Source of the DNA: Flavisphingomonas formosensis
GTDB taxonomy: Bacteria > Pseudomonadota > Alphaproteobacteria > Sphingomonadales > Sphingomonadaceae
Reading direction: 5' to 3'
Length of the DNA: 64,000 nt
NCBI RefSeq assembly: GCF_009755815.1
Contig: NZ_WRPK01000004.1
Coordinates: 372,001 to 436,000, forward strand
In this document: positions 29,381 to 38,121 of the stretch, one piece after another
Layout: each line of letters begins with the position of its first letter
How positions within the stretch are numbered: the stretch's first letter is position 1
Made by a program: the position numbers and the translations under genes
The notes under the pieces: model-generated
Database searches by the model: none
What the model was told of the DNA's origin: nothing
What the model saw: the letters and a program-made list of their open reading frames with translations, nothing else

Positions 29381-29914
29381 ATGGCCATCTTGCCGATCCT
29401 CGAGGCGCCGGATCCCCGGCTGCGGACCATTTCCAAGCCCGTTGACGGCGTGGACGACGAATTGCGCGCCCTGATCGCCGACATGTTCGAGACGATGTAC
29501 GATGCGCCCGGCATCGGCCTCGCCGCGATCCAGGTGGGCGTTCCCAAGCGGGTGTTGGTGATCGACCTGCAGGAGGAGCAGGACGAGGAGGGCAAGCCGA
29601 TCCGCAAGCCGCTCGTCTTCGTCAATCCCGAGCTGTTCGATCCGTCCGGCGAGCTATCGGTCTACAATGAGGGCTGCCTTTCGGTGCCGGAGCAATATGC
29701 CGAGGTCGAACGGCCCGCCGTCATCCATGCGCGTTGGCTGGACGAGAAGGGCGAAGCGCATGAGGAACGGATCGAGGGCATGCTCGCAACCTGCCTGCAG
29801 CATGAAATGGATCATCTGGAAGGCATCCTCTTCATCGATCATCTTTCGCGCCTGAAGCGCGACATGCTCTTGAAGAAGCTCGACAAGGCCCGTCGGCAGA
29901 AGCGCGCCGCCTGA
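29381..29914 (+). CDS. def: Peptide deformylase
   Basis: 177-aa metalloprotease removing the N-formyl group from nascent proteins. All three motifs are intact: [17 protein letters not shown] (metal-binding Cys) and QHEMDHLEG (HExxH). Functionally paired with the nearby fmt gene. Start ATG 29381. Confidence 0.97.
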   Translation: MAILPILEAPDPRLRTISKPVDGVDDELRALIADMFETMYDAPGIGLAAIQVGVPKRVLVIDLQEEQDEEGKPIRKPLVFVNPELFDPSGELSVYNEGCLSVPEQYAEVERPAVIHARWLDEKGEAHEERIEGMLATCLQHEMDHLEGILFIDHLSRLKRDMLLKKLDKARRQKRAA

Positions 29915-30049
29915 ACCGCCCCACCTCGCCGGGCGAGATCCGTGCGGGGAGCATCGAAGGAGGGCGCCGTCTGAGTGCCCGTCGCAACGCCGTTGCAAAT
30001 CGCATGCCCGCGGTGCAGGTTCCTGCTCTGTTCCTCTTCCGGGTGACGC

Positions 30050-31438
30050 ATGGATAGCCTGATACTCGTCTTCGCCATTTTTGCTGCGATCGCCGCCGGA
30101 GCGGCTATCGGCTGGCTGCTGTGGGGCAATGCCGTGCAGATGGCACGAGCGGAGCGCGACGAGTGGCGCGAGAAGGCGTCGAAGGCGGTGGCCGATCTCA
30201 ACCTCGCGCTGGGCGAGGCCAAGCATATTGCGACCTTGCGGGCCGAACTCGCTTCGGTGCGGGCCGAGGCGGCGGCGGCCCATGCCGATCGCGCGGCTCT
30301 GATGGCCGACAGGGAGGCGCGGGCGGAGGCGTTCGAGGCGCAACTCCGCCAGCTAAACGATGCGCGCGAGGCGCTGTCCGCCCAGTTCGGCGAGGTCGGT
30401 GCCCGGTTGCTCGGCGAGGCGCAGCGTCAGTTCCTGGAGCGGGCAGACCAGCGCTTCCACCAGGCCGGCGAGAAGAGTGAAGCGCAGCTCAAGGCGCTGC
30501 TGAGCCCGGTCGAGGCAACGCTCAAGCGCTATGAGGACGGGCTGCAGCGCGTCGAGAAGGAACGCATCGACAGCTATGCCGGGCTGCGCGAGGCGGTGGA
30601 GCATGTCCGGACCGGCCAGAGCCAGGTGCGCGACGAGACCGCGCGGCTGGTCAACGCGTTGCGCTCCAGCCCGAAGGCGCGGGGCCGCTGGGGCGAGCAG
30701 TCGCTGCGCAATGTGCTCGAGCAGGCGGGGCTTTCCCCTTATGCCGATTATCAAACCGAGGTTTCGGTGGAGACCGAGGACGGGCGGCTGCGTCCTGACG
30801 TGGTGATCCGCCTGCCCGGCGGCCGCAAGCTGATCGTCGATGCGAAATGCTCGCTCAACGCCTATCTCGACGCGGCCGAGCAGGTGGACGAGGCGCTACG
30901 CGTCGCTCTGCTCAAGAGCCATGCCCAGGCGTTGCGCACCCATGCCGCGCAACTCGGCCAGAAGGCCTATTGGGACCGGTTCGGCGAGGCGGCCGACTAT
31001 GTGGTCATGTTCATTCCCGGCGAACATTTCCTTTCCGCCGCGCTGGAGCAGGACGAGGCGCTGTGGGAATGGGCGTTCGAGCGGCGCGTGCTGCTCGCCA
31101 CGCCGACCAATCTCGTCGCGATCGCGCGGACCGTCGCCAGCGTGTGGCGCCAGGAGAAGCTGGCCGAGGAGGCCAAGGCGATCGGCGCGCTGGGCAAGGA
31201 GATGTATGATCGGCTGGCGGTGGCCGCGGGCCATTTGCGGCGCGTCGGCACTGGTCTCAACAGCGCCGTCGACAATTACAACAAGTTCGTCTCGAGCTTC
31301 GAAGGCCGTGTGCTGGTTTCCGCCCGCCGGTTCCGTGAGCTCAATGTCGAGACAGGTTCGAAGGAACTCGAATCCGTCGAGGCCGTGGAAGCGCTGGCCC
31401 GCGAGCCGGCGGCGGAGCTGCTGCCGGCGCCGGAATAG
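30050..31438 (+). CDS. rmuC: DNA recombination protein RmuC
   Basis: 462 aa: an N-terminal TM helix (residues about 3-24), a long coiled coil (about 30-190) and the RmuC nuclease-like domain (SPKARGRWGEQSLRNVLEQA, LRPDVVIRLPGGRKLIVDAK, FIPGEHFLSAALEQDEALW). The family limits inversions at short inverted repeats and restricts some foreign DNA. Membrane-anchored at the inner membrane. Third in the recR-def-rmuC run, 135 bp after def. Confidence 0.95.
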   Translation: MDSLILVFAIFAAIAAGAAIGWLLWGNAVQMARAERDEWREKASKAVADLNLALGEAKHIATLRAELASVRAEAAAAHADRAALMADREARAEAFEAQLRQLNDAREALSAQFGEVGARLLGEAQRQFLERADQRFHQAGEKSEAQLKALLSPVEATLKRYEDGLQRVEKERIDSYAGLREAVEHVRTGQSQVRDETARLVNALRSSPKARGRWGEQSLRNVLEQAGLSPYADYQTEVSVETEDGRLRPDVVIRLPGGRKLIVDAKCSLNAYLDAAEQVDEALRVALLKSHAQALRTHAAQLGQKAYWDRFGEAADYVVMFIPGEHFLSAALEQDEALWEWAFERRVLLATPTNLVAIARTVASVWRQEKLAEEAKAIGALGKEMYDRLAVAAGHLRRVGTGLNSAVDNYNKFVSSFEGRVLVSARRFRELNVETGSKELESVEAVEALAREPAAELLPAPE

Positions 31439-31448
31439 GCTCTCGTTT

Positions 31449-31474
31449 CATCCTCGCCTGGGCTGGGGAGGATG
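31449..31474. terminator. REP-like hairpin between rmuC and a convergent gene
   Basis: CATCCTC (31449-31455) and GAGGATG (31468-31474) flank an imperfect GC-rich core, in the 44 bp between two convergent stops. Same CATCCTC...GAGGATG ends as the palindrome at 14719; likely a terminator or a decayed repeat of that family. Confidence 0.55.
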
Positions 31475-31482
31475 GGGACGAT

Positions 31483-32721
31483 CTATCTCACCGCCTGCAG
31501 CTTCGTGCTCCGGAAGCGCGTGAAGTCGCGGATCGAGGTCATGCCGGCAAAGCGATCGTGCAGGCTTTGCGGCCCGGCGGTGATCGCGAAATAATCCAGC
31601 ACCGACGGTTTTTCCCGCGCCATCACATATTGGAAATGGATGCGCGCCCAGTCATGGTTGCCATGGGCATAGACCTCCGCGGGCATCGCCTCGCGGAAGA
31701 GCGCGCTGATCATCTTCGGATTGGTTCGCTCTGCATGGCCTTCGCCGAGCGCTGTGACGGGATCGGTCAGCGCGAAACAGACCGAATCGCGCGGCGACGA
31801 AATGTCGACCCAGTCGATTGCGGGATTGTCCGCCACCTCGGTCAGATCGTCCCGCATCCATTGCGCATTTGGATGCCATGCGAGACAGGGAATGGTCTGG
31901 CCGAGGGTGAGCAGGCCGATGCGCGGGCCGCTGGCAGCGAGATTCGGAGCGGCGCGCAGGGCGCTGGCCAGCACCGAGACGGCCATCTGCGCGCCGAGGC
32001 CGTGGCCGACCAGCAATATCTCGTCGACCTCGCCCGCCTGCCAGTGGGAGACCAGCCGTTCCGCGAAGAGCCGCCGCCGCTCGACAATGCCTGGAACCCG
32101 GCCGCGTGCGTGGCGCGAGGTGAAGCTGATGATCCGGCCGAGCCAGCTCAGATTGTAACGCGCCTCGATCGCGCGTCCCCAGCGCAGCAAGAGCGCCGCC
32201 ACGAGCCCGCCGAGCGCGGTGCTCGCGACCGTCGCGCCCCAGCCGCCGCGCAGGCCGATCTGATAGCCGATGGTCACCAGCAGCAGTGCGGCGAGCAACT
32301 CCGCGACGAGGAACATCACAGGCAGCGCGGCCGAAACCCCGACGGGCCAGGACCAGGCGAACATTCGCCGGTAGATGCCGTTGACGACGCCGTCGATCGC
32401 GCTGACCAGCGTGCGCGTGACGCCGCGGATATGGCCGCGCGCCCATTCGGTGCGAACGATGTCGTCCCACCGCCAGAATTCGTAGCGCGTATCCACCTCG
32501 ACACCGTCGATCCGCGCGTGGACATCCCACGCGCCGATATCGGCCATGGGCTGGCGGCGCTTGCCGATCGTGATCGAATGGCCGGAAATCTTCGCCTGCC
32601 GCGCGGCTTCCTCGATATAGCTGTGGTGATACCAGGTGGCGCCGCGCGCATCGAAGCCCGCCAGGAAGGCGACGATGCGTTTGCGGACCGGCTGGCCGTC
32701 GCTCGGCCGAGCGACAGTCAT
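31483..32721 (-). CDS. Membrane-associated alpha/beta-hydrolase-like protein lacking the nucleophile serine
   Basis: 412 aa. Two TM helices lie at about 126-155 and 162-180. The C-terminal part has the alpha/beta-hydrolase elbow pattern ILLVGHGLGAQMAVSVLAS, but the nucleophile position in the elbow (239-243) is Gly instead of Ser (GHGLG). Later blocks resemble lipase-like proteins (IGLLTLGQTIPCLAWHP, DWVDISSPRDSVCF). The ATG 32721 overlaps the stop of the upstream TrmH gene as ATGA, so they are coupled. Function unknown; a non-catalytic or alternative-nucleophile role is inferred. Confidence 0.8.
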   Translation of the reverse strand: MTVARPSDGQPVRKRIVAFLAGFDARGATWYHHSYIEEAARQAKISGHSITIGKRRQPMADIGAWDVHARIDGVEVDTRYEFWRWDDIVRTEWARGHIRGVTRTLVSAIDGVVNGIYRRMFAWSWPVGVSAALPVMFLVAELLAALLLVTIGYQIGLRGGWGATVASTALGGLVAALLLRWGRAIEARYNLSWLGRIISFTSRHARGRVPGIVERRRLFAERLVSHWQAGEVDEILLVGHGLGAQMAVSVLASALRAAPNLAASGPRIGLLTLGQTIPCLAWHPNAQWMRDDLTEVADNPAIDWVDISSPRDSVCFALTDPVTALGEGHAERTNPKMISALFREAMPAEVYAHGNHDWARIHFQYVMAREKPSVLDYFAITAGPQSLHDRFAGMTSIRDFTRFRSTKLQAVR

Positions 32722-33476
32722 CGCCGGCGCCACTGGTTGCGGACCTCATAGGCCATCACTGCGGTAGCCACCGCGGCATTGAGGCTGTCCGCTTTGCCCA
32801 GCATCGGAATCTTCACGAGAATGTCGCATTGCGTCTCGTAGTCGGCCGGGAGACCCGCCTGTTCGTTGCCGACAAGGATGAACGCGGGCGGCGCGTAGCG
32901 CGGCTCCTGATAATCGAAGCTGGTGTTGAGACTGGTGCCGATGAGTTGGCCCGGCCCGGCGCGTAGCCAGGCGATGAACTCCGGCCAGCGGGCCTGGGCG
33001 ATGCGCTGGGTAAAGAGCGCGCCCATCGAGGCACGCACGGCTTCCACGGAGAAGGGATCGACGCAATCGTCGACCAGGATCACGCCGCCTGCGCCGACCG
33101 CGTCGCCCGTGCGCAGGATCGTGCCGAGATTGCCCGGATCGCGCAGCGACTGGGCGACGATCCAGATGTCCGCGGCGTTGCGGTCGATGGCGTCGAGCCG
33201 CTGCGCGAACTCCGGATAGACGCCGATCACAGTCTGCGGATTATCCTTGCCCGACAGCTTGTGCAGTATGTCCCTGTCCGTCTCGATTGCTTCGCCGCCT
33301 TGTGCTTCGACGGCAGCCGAAAGCCGCTGCACGAGCGGATGTCCCGCGGATTCAGCGGCATAGAAGATGAAATGGGGCAGGCGCCCCGCTTCCTCTGCCT
33401 CGGCGAGGATGCGCAGCCCTTCCGCCAGGAAAAGGCCTTCCTCGCGCCGGTGCTTCTTGTCGCGCAGCGATCGCAC
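32718..33476 (-). CDS. TrmH-family RNA (ribose-2'-O) methyltransferase
   Basis: SpoU-type SPOUT methyltransferase, 252 aa from the GTG at 33476: a substrate-binding L30e-like N-domain (KKHRREEGLFLAEGLRIL) then the knot with IVAQSLRDPGNLGTILRT, AFILVGNEQAGLP and IPMLGKADSLNAAVATAV. The GTG has no ribosome site, and 15 codons upstream in the same frame read LPRRITAFSNTLVKR, which looks like the native N-terminus of this family; the only start-like codon there is CTG at 33519-33521 with GAGAG upstream. True start is therefore probably 33521. rRNA or tRNA target not predictable. Confidence 0.88.
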   Translation of the reverse strand: MRSLRDKKHRREEGLFLAEGLRILAEAEEAGRLPHFIFYAAESAGHPLVQRLSAAVEAQGGEAIETDRDILHKLSGKDNPQTVIGVYPEFAQRLDAIDRNAADIWIVAQSLRDPGNLGTILRTGDAVGAGGVILVDDCVDPFSVEAVRASMGALFTQRIAQARWPEFIAWLRAGPGQLIGTSLNTSFDYQEPRYAPPAFILVGNEQAGLPADYETQCDILVKIPMLGKADSLNAAVATAVMAYEVRNQWRRR

Positions 33477-33611
33477 CCGTTTGACGAGCGTATTGGAAAA
33501 GGCGGTGATACGGCGGGGCAGGGCGGGTCTCTCTAGGATCGGCCGGAACAGCCCGCCTCACTACCGTTTGCAACGGCCATGTCGAGATGCAATCGCCGCT
33601 GGCGGCCCTGC

Positions 33612-33884
33612 TCAATCTTCTCCGAACTTGGCTTCGACGAGCTGGGCGAGCGCCGAGACCGCCTGCTCGGCACCTTCGCCGGCCGCGCTGATCGTCACCG
33701 TGTCGCCCATCGCGGCGCCCAGCATCATCAAACCCATGATCGACGTCCCGGCGACGCGCGATCCATCCTTCTCGACCTCGATCGACGCGGGCTGCGCGCT
33801 GGCGAGGGTTACGAACTTGGCACTTGCGCGGGCATGGAGGCCCCGCTTGTTGCTGATCAGAACCGTCTTCTCAAAGGCGTTCAT
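33612..33884 (-). CDS. ptsH: Phosphocarrier protein HPr
   Basis: 90-aa HPr. The EI-dependent site is His17 (RGLHARASAKF) and the HPr-kinase site Ser48 sits in VAGTSIMGLMMLGA, so both regulatory phosphorylations are possible. In alphaproteobacteria lacking sugar EIIs this protein works in a regulatory PTS with EIIA-Man and HprK. Its ATG overlaps the EIIA stop by 4 bp. EI is not in the window. Confidence 0.96.
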   Translation of the reverse strand: MNAFEKTVLISNKRGLHARASAKFVTLASAQPASIEVEKDGSRVAGTSIMGLMMLGAAMGDTVTISAAGEGAEQAVSALAQLVEAKFGED

Positions 33885-34285
33885 GCAGCCTCCCCCAGCA
33901 CTTCCGACGCAACGGAGATATACTTCCTTCCCGCCTCGCGCGCGGCGGCCACCGCGGCCTTAACCTTCATCATCTTGCGCGCACCTTCAAGCCGGATCAG
34001 CATCGGCAGGTTGATGCCGGCGATCACCTCGACGCGGCCGGGCTCCATCAGCGAGATGGCGAGATTGGACGGCGTGCCGCCGAACAGATCGGTAAGCAGG
34101 ATCACCCCGTTGCCGCTATCCACAGCAGCGACCGCCCGCGCGATATCGGCGCGGCGGCTCTCCATATCGTCATCGGGGCCGATGCAGATGGCTTCTATGT
34201 CCTGCTGCGGCCCGACGACATGTTCCATCGCGGTCACGAACTCCGCCGCGAGGCGGCCATGCGTCACGAGCACCAATCCGATCAT
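33881..34285 (-). CDS. PTS EIIA component, mannose family
   Basis: 134-aa EIIA-Man-like domain; the phosphorylated residue is His9 (LVLVTHGRLAAEF). ILLTDLFGGTPSN and VIAGINLPML are family landmarks. No permease (EIIB/C/D) is present, so a regulatory role is likely: it takes phosphate from HPr and signals carbon/energy state. 15 bp downstream of rapZ, upstream of ptsH with ATGA overlap. Confidence 0.95.
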   Translation of the reverse strand: MIGLVLVTHGRLAAEFVTAMEHVVGPQQDIEAICIGPDDDMESRRADIARAVAAVDSGNGVILLTDLFGGTPSNLAISLMEPGRVEVIAGINLPMLIRLEGARKMMKVKAAVAAAREAGRKYISVASEVLGEAA

Positions 34286-34300
34286 TCCTGCACCCGTAGA

Positions 34301-35236
34301 TCATTTACCCCGCGCCGTGTTCGGCGTCCCCTCCAGCGAGTCGTGCGGTGTCGACGCAAGATCCCGATGCGACAGGGTGGGCGAAAAACCGTTCTTCCGC
34401 AACCGTTCTGCGATGGTCTCAGCGACATGAACTGAGCGATGACGCCCTCCGGTGCAGCCAAATGCGATGGTAACATAAGCTTTTCCCTCCGCACTGTAAC
34501 GCGGCAGGAGGAGTTCGAGCAGGCTTTCGATCTGGCCCAGTGCCTGATCATAAGCGGGATCGGCGGCGATATAGGCTGCGACGTCGGCGTCGAGGCCCGT
34601 ATGGGGACGCAACTGATCGTCCCAGTGCGGGTTGCGCAAGAAACGCATGTCGAACAGCAGGTCCGCATTGCGCGGCACGCCGCGGGAAAAGCCGAAGGAC
34701 ATGACCGACAGCGTTGGCGTCTCTGCGCCCTCCCTGCCCGCGAAACGCGTGCGCAGCTCATGCTGCAGGGCATTGGTCGCGGTGTCGGTGGTATCGACGA
34801 CATGATCCGCCCAGCGTCTCAGCGGGCCCATAAGTTCCCTTTCGCGCGCGATGCCGTCGCTGGCGGGGCGATCGAGCGCGAGCGGATGGCGGCGGCGCGT
34901 TTCAGAGAAGCGGCGTGCGAGCTCGGCGCCGCTGCAATCGAGGAAGAGCGTATCGACGGTGTGGCCATGCTCCTCGCGTAGGCGCTTGATCCGCCGTACG
35001 ATGCTTTCGGCGTCGAAGCCGCGCGTGCGGCTGTCGATGCCGATCGCGATCGGTCGCTCCTCGTCCGTGGCGCCTTCCGGCGGCGGGGAATCGAGCAGCC
35101 GATCCAGCAGAAGCAAAGGAAGGTTGTCGACGACCTCCCAGCCCATATCCTCCAGCGTCTTGAGTGCGGTGGTCTTTCCCGCTCCGGACATGCCGGTGAC
35201 GAGCAGGATCCGCTTGGGGCCGCGCCGCGTGGTCAT
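34301..35236 (-). CDS. rapZ: RNase adapter protein RapZ
   Basis: 311-aa RapZ/YvcJ P-loop protein. Walker A is GMSGAGKT (15-22), followed by [17 protein letters not shown]. The C-terminal domain carries [21 protein letters not shown] and [17 protein letters not shown], both strongly conserved. In Enterobacteria RapZ directs decay of GlmZ and binds GlcN6P; in alphaproteobacteria its location between hprK and EIIA-Man suggests a link to the regulatory PTS. The start ATG at 35234-35236 overlaps the hprK stop as ATGA. Confidence 0.95.
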   Translation of the reverse strand: MTTRRGPKRILLVTGMSGAGKTTALKTLEDMGWEVVDNLPLLLLDRLLDSPPPEGATDEERPIAIGIDSRTRGFDAESIVRRIKRLREEHGHTVDTLFLDCSGAELARRFSETRRRHPLALDRPASDGIARERELMGPLRRWADHVVDTTDTATNALQHELRTRFAGREGAETPTLSVMSFGFSRGVPRNADLLFDMRFLRNPHWDDQLRPHTGLDADVAAYIAADPAYDQALGQIESLLELLLPRYSAEGKAYVTIAFGCTGGRHRSVHVAETIAERLRKNGFSPTLSHRDLASTPHDSLEGTPNTARGK

Positions 35237-35676
35237 GGCCTGGATCCCGGCAGTCCGAATTGCAGCAAGGCGAGCTCCGTCTTGATCGGTGCCGAAGGTT
35301 CGCGCGCGTCGAGCGCGATCACCGGAATGGCGATGCCGGCGATCGGCCGGGTCGCACCCTCCTCGGGCATGCGCTGCGGTGGCTCGTCCAGCGTCACGAC
35401 CAGGGCAATCTCCGTTTCGCCGACATGCGGCACCTCCAATATGCCAATGCCCCGTACCTCCAACTTGCCGGCGATGGTGGCTGGCGCGCTGGCGAGCAGG
35501 CGCGTGCCGACGCGGCGCACGAAGCTGTAATCGTCGCACACCAGCTCCGCCCCGCGATCGATCAGCCGCAGCGCGAGATCGGATTTGCCGCTCCCCGAGC
35601 GGCCGGTGATCAGCACGCCGCGGCCGGCGATCGCGACGCAGCTGGCATGCACGGTTTCGGAGGAGACGCGGCTCAT
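35233..35676 (-). CDS. hprK: HPr kinase/phosphorylase, short alphaproteobacterial form
   Basis: 147 aa, only the kinase domain; the N-terminal domain of Firmicutes HprK is absent, as usual in alphaproteobacteria. Walker A GRSGSGKS at 26-33 (Lys31), then [18 protein letters not shown] and the HprK signature region [16 protein letters not shown]. It phosphorylates and dephosphorylates HPr at Ser48. Coupled by 4-bp overlaps to chvG upstream and rapZ downstream. Confidence 0.95.
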   Translation of the reverse strand: MSRVSSETVHASCVAIAGRGVLITGRSGSGKSDLALRLIDRGAELVCDDYSFVRRVGTRLLASAPATIAGKLEVRGIGILEVPHVGETEIALVVTLDEPPQRMPEEGATRPIAGIAIPVIALDAREPSAPIKTELALLQFGLPGSRP

Positions 35677-37253
35677 GGCACGGAGGCGGCGGGCAGGCGA
35701 ATCAGGAAGCGCGCGCCGGAAGCGGCATCGTCCCGATCCTGAACCTCGATCGTGCCATTATGCCCCTCGACGATCGCCTTGGCGATGGCGAGGCCGAGGC
35801 CGCTGTGCCGCCCGAATGCCTCGCCCTCCGGCCTTATGCTGTGGAAGCGCTTAAAAATCGCTTCACGCGCCTTGAGCGGAACGCCCGGGCCTTCGTCGTC
35901 GACCCTGCAGACCACTTCCTCGCCATCGCGCGTGGCAGCAATCTGGACGAGGCCGCCGGGGGGGCTGAACGAAATGGCATTGTCGATGAGATTTTCGAAC
36001 ACGCGCACCAGGCGCGATTCGTCGCCGAGAACGATGGTGGAGCCTGCGTGGGGCCGAGCGAAGGCGACGCGGACATTGCCGTCGATGCCGCGCGATTCGC
36101 GCACGGCCACGAGCGAGGCGAGCATCGCTCCCAGATCGATCGGCTCGAAACTGGCGCGCGACAGCTCGGCATCCAGCCGGGACGCTTCTGCGATGTCGGT
36201 AATCAGCCGGTCGAGCCGGCGTACGTCGTCCCGGATCACCTCCACGAGCTGCGCCTGGAGCGCGGGATCCCTCACCAGATCGAGGCTGTCGACCGCGGAG
36301 CGCAACGAGGCGAGGGGGTTCTTGAGTTCGTGCGCCACGTCGGCCGCAAAGGCTTCGGTCGCGTCGATGCGCTGGCGCAGCGCCTGGCTCATGTCGGAGA
36401 CGGCGCGGGCGAGCATGCCGATCTCGTCGCGCCGCTCGGGCAGGCGCGGCACGACCACTTCGCGCGCTCGGCCGAGCCGCACGCGATGCGCGGCGAGGGC
36501 GAGGCGCTGCAGCGGGCGGACGATGGTGCGTGCGAGGAACAGCGAGAGCAGCACCGACACGATCAGTACCATGCCGAGGATCATGCCCAGGATGGACCGC
36601 TCGGCGCGCACCAGCCGCGTGATGTCGCGCGCATTGCTGGTGAGCAGCAGCACGCGGCCCTTGTCCGGACCGAAGGCGGCGGCGGTGGAAAGCAGCGGGG
36701 TCTTGTCCGGCGCGGCGCGGAGTCTGGTGGCGACCTCGCGCCGATGCTGCGCTTCCACCGCCTCGGGCCAGGCCTGCATCCGATCGACGGGAGGCTCGGC
36801 AAAAGGCGGGGGACGTTCCGCGCCCACGACGTCGTCGATCACCCGATCCAGGAAGCGGGCGACGCGTTTCTGCCAAGGCTCCAGATTGGGATCGCGCAGC
36901 TCATAGGTTCGGTGACCGCTTTGCCAACTGTCGGCGATTCGCGTGCCGTCCGGAGCGTAGATCCGAAGCCGCACCTGAGCGCGGTCGTCCATCTTCTCGA
37001 TCAACGGTAGCCACACGGACTGCGGCGCAGCATCCAGGGCGTCGGCGATCAGCTTCGCCTCCGTCGCCGAGAGGTTCAGCCGCTCGTCGACGATCCGCTC
37101 GCGATAGCTGTCGAGATAGAAGAAGCTTCCGGCGAGCAGCCCGATCGCAAAGATATTGACGGCGAGGATGCGGCGCGTGAGCGTCCAGCGCGACGAGAGC
37201 GCCAGGCTCGCGCGCAGCTCCTCACTCCTCCGAGAAGCGGTAGCCGACGCCAT
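35673..37253 (-). CDS. chvG: Sensor histidine kinase ChvG
   Basis: About 526 aa: TM helix near residues 26-46, a periplasmic stimulus-sensing region, a second TM around 235-255, HAMP, then the HisKA domain with [20 protein letters not shown], and HATPase with [21 protein letters not shown] and [14 protein letters not shown]. ChvG/ExoS homologues respond to acidity or cell-envelope state with ChvI. ATG 37253 overlaps chvI by 32 bp and lacks a strong ribosome site. A CTG right after GGAGGAGTGAGGAG (at about 37219) is an alternative near the chvI stop. Confidence 0.93.
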   Translation of the reverse strand: MASATASRRSEELRASLALSSRWTLTRRILAVNIFAIGLLAGSFFYLDSYRERIVDERLNLSATEAKLIADALDAAPQSVWLPLIEKMDDRAQVRLRIYAPDGTRIADSWQSGHRTYELRDPNLEPWQKRVARFLDRVIDDVVGAERPPPFAEPPVDRMQAWPEAVEAQHRREVATRLRAAPDKTPLLSTAAAFGPDKGRVLLLTSNARDITRLVRAERSILGMILGMVLIVSVLLSLFLARTIVRPLQRLALAAHRVRLGRAREVVVPRLPERRDEIGMLARAVSDMSQALRQRIDATEAFAADVAHELKNPLASLRSAVDSLDLVRDPALQAQLVEVIRDDVRRLDRLITDIAEASRLDAELSRASFEPIDLGAMLASLVAVRESRGIDGNVRVAFARPHAGSTIVLGDESRLVRVFENLIDNAISFSPPGGLVQIAATRDGEEVVCRVDDEGPGVPLKAREAIFKRFHSIRPEGEAFGRHSGLGLAIAKAIVEGHNGTIEVQDRDDAASGARFLIRLPAASVP

Positions 37254-37929
37254 AGAGCGTTTCGATCGCCTTGAACTGGGAATCGACCTGCCGGAATTTC
37301 CGGCGCAGCCGCTTGATGTGGCTGTCGATCGTGCGGTCATCGACATAGACGTCGTCCTGATAGGCCGTGTCCATGAGCTGGTCGCGCGATTTTACGAAGC
37401 CGGGCCGCTGGGCCAGCGCCTCGAGGATCAGGAATTCCGTGACGGTCAGCGTGACGTCCACGCCATTCCAGCTCACGCGGTGGCGGGCCGGATCCATCTC
37501 CAACCGGCCGCGCACGATGCGTTCGGGCGGGGGCTGCTCGTCGCCGCTTTCGGCCGCGGCACGGATATCGGTCCGGCGCAGGATCGCCTTGATGCGCGCG
37601 ATCAGCAGCCGCTGGGAGAAAGGCTTGGTTATGTAATCGTCCGCGCCCATGGCGAGACCCAACGCCTCGTCCAGCTCATCGTCCTTGCTGGTGAGGAAGA
37701 TGACCGGAATCGGGCTCTTCTCGCGCAGCCGGCGCAGCAACTCCATGCCGTCCATCCGCGGCATCTTGATGTCGAGCACGGCGAGATCGGGCGGATTCTC
37801 GATCAGCGCCTTCAACGCTGTCTCGCCATCGGAATAGACGCGAACGGTGAAGCCCTCCGATTGCAGGGCTATCGAGACGGACGTGAGAATGTTGCGGTCG
37901 TCATCGACCAGCGCGATCGTTGCCGACAT
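37222..37929 (-). CDS. chvI: Response regulator ChvI
   Basis: 235-aa OmpR/PhoB-type regulator: receiver domain with phospho-acceptor D53 ([11 protein letters not shown]), a DDD acidic cluster at 9-11 and TSK/KPF switch residues, then a winged helix ([17 protein letters not shown]...[17 protein letters not shown]). Partner of the overlapping chvG. Divergent from pckA with 192 bp between; this arrangement is conserved in Rhizobiales and sphingomonads. Confidence 0.96.
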   Translation of the reverse strand: MSATIALVDDDRNILTSVSIALQSEGFTVRVYSDGETALKALIENPPDLAVLDIKMPRMDGMELLRRLREKSPIPVIFLTSKDDELDEALGLAMGADDYITKPFSQRLLIARIKAILRRTDIRAAAESGDEQPPPERIVRGRLEMDPARHRVSWNGVDVTLTVTEFLILEALAQRPGFVKSRDQLMDTAYQDDVYVDDRTIDSHIKRLRRKFRQVDSQFKAIETLYGVGYRFSEE

Positions 37930-38121
37930 GACGCCCGCACATGCTCCGATAGTGGTAGCAACCGCCTAGCCGAAGGCTCCGGTGACCGCAACAGATGGTG
38001 AATCCGGCCATGACCTAGAATTGTCCACCGTTGTCATTTTGACCGATGCTAACGCTTCTTATATTCCGGGCTGGGGGCAGGCACGTCCCCAGCATTATGA
38101 CCAGCCTGTGGGAGAACATAA
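37930..38121. promoter_or_regulatory. chvI/pckA divergent control region
   Basis: A plausible pckA promoter is TTTTGA (38037-38042), 17-bp spacer, TATATT (38060-38065). Just downstream, in the presumed 5' UTR, GCTGGGG (38070-38076) pairs with CCCCAGC (38087-38093). GGAGA at 38111-38115 is the ribosome site for the TTG start. The promoter is a sequence guess, not a match to a known ChvI or PckR site. Confidence 0.5.
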
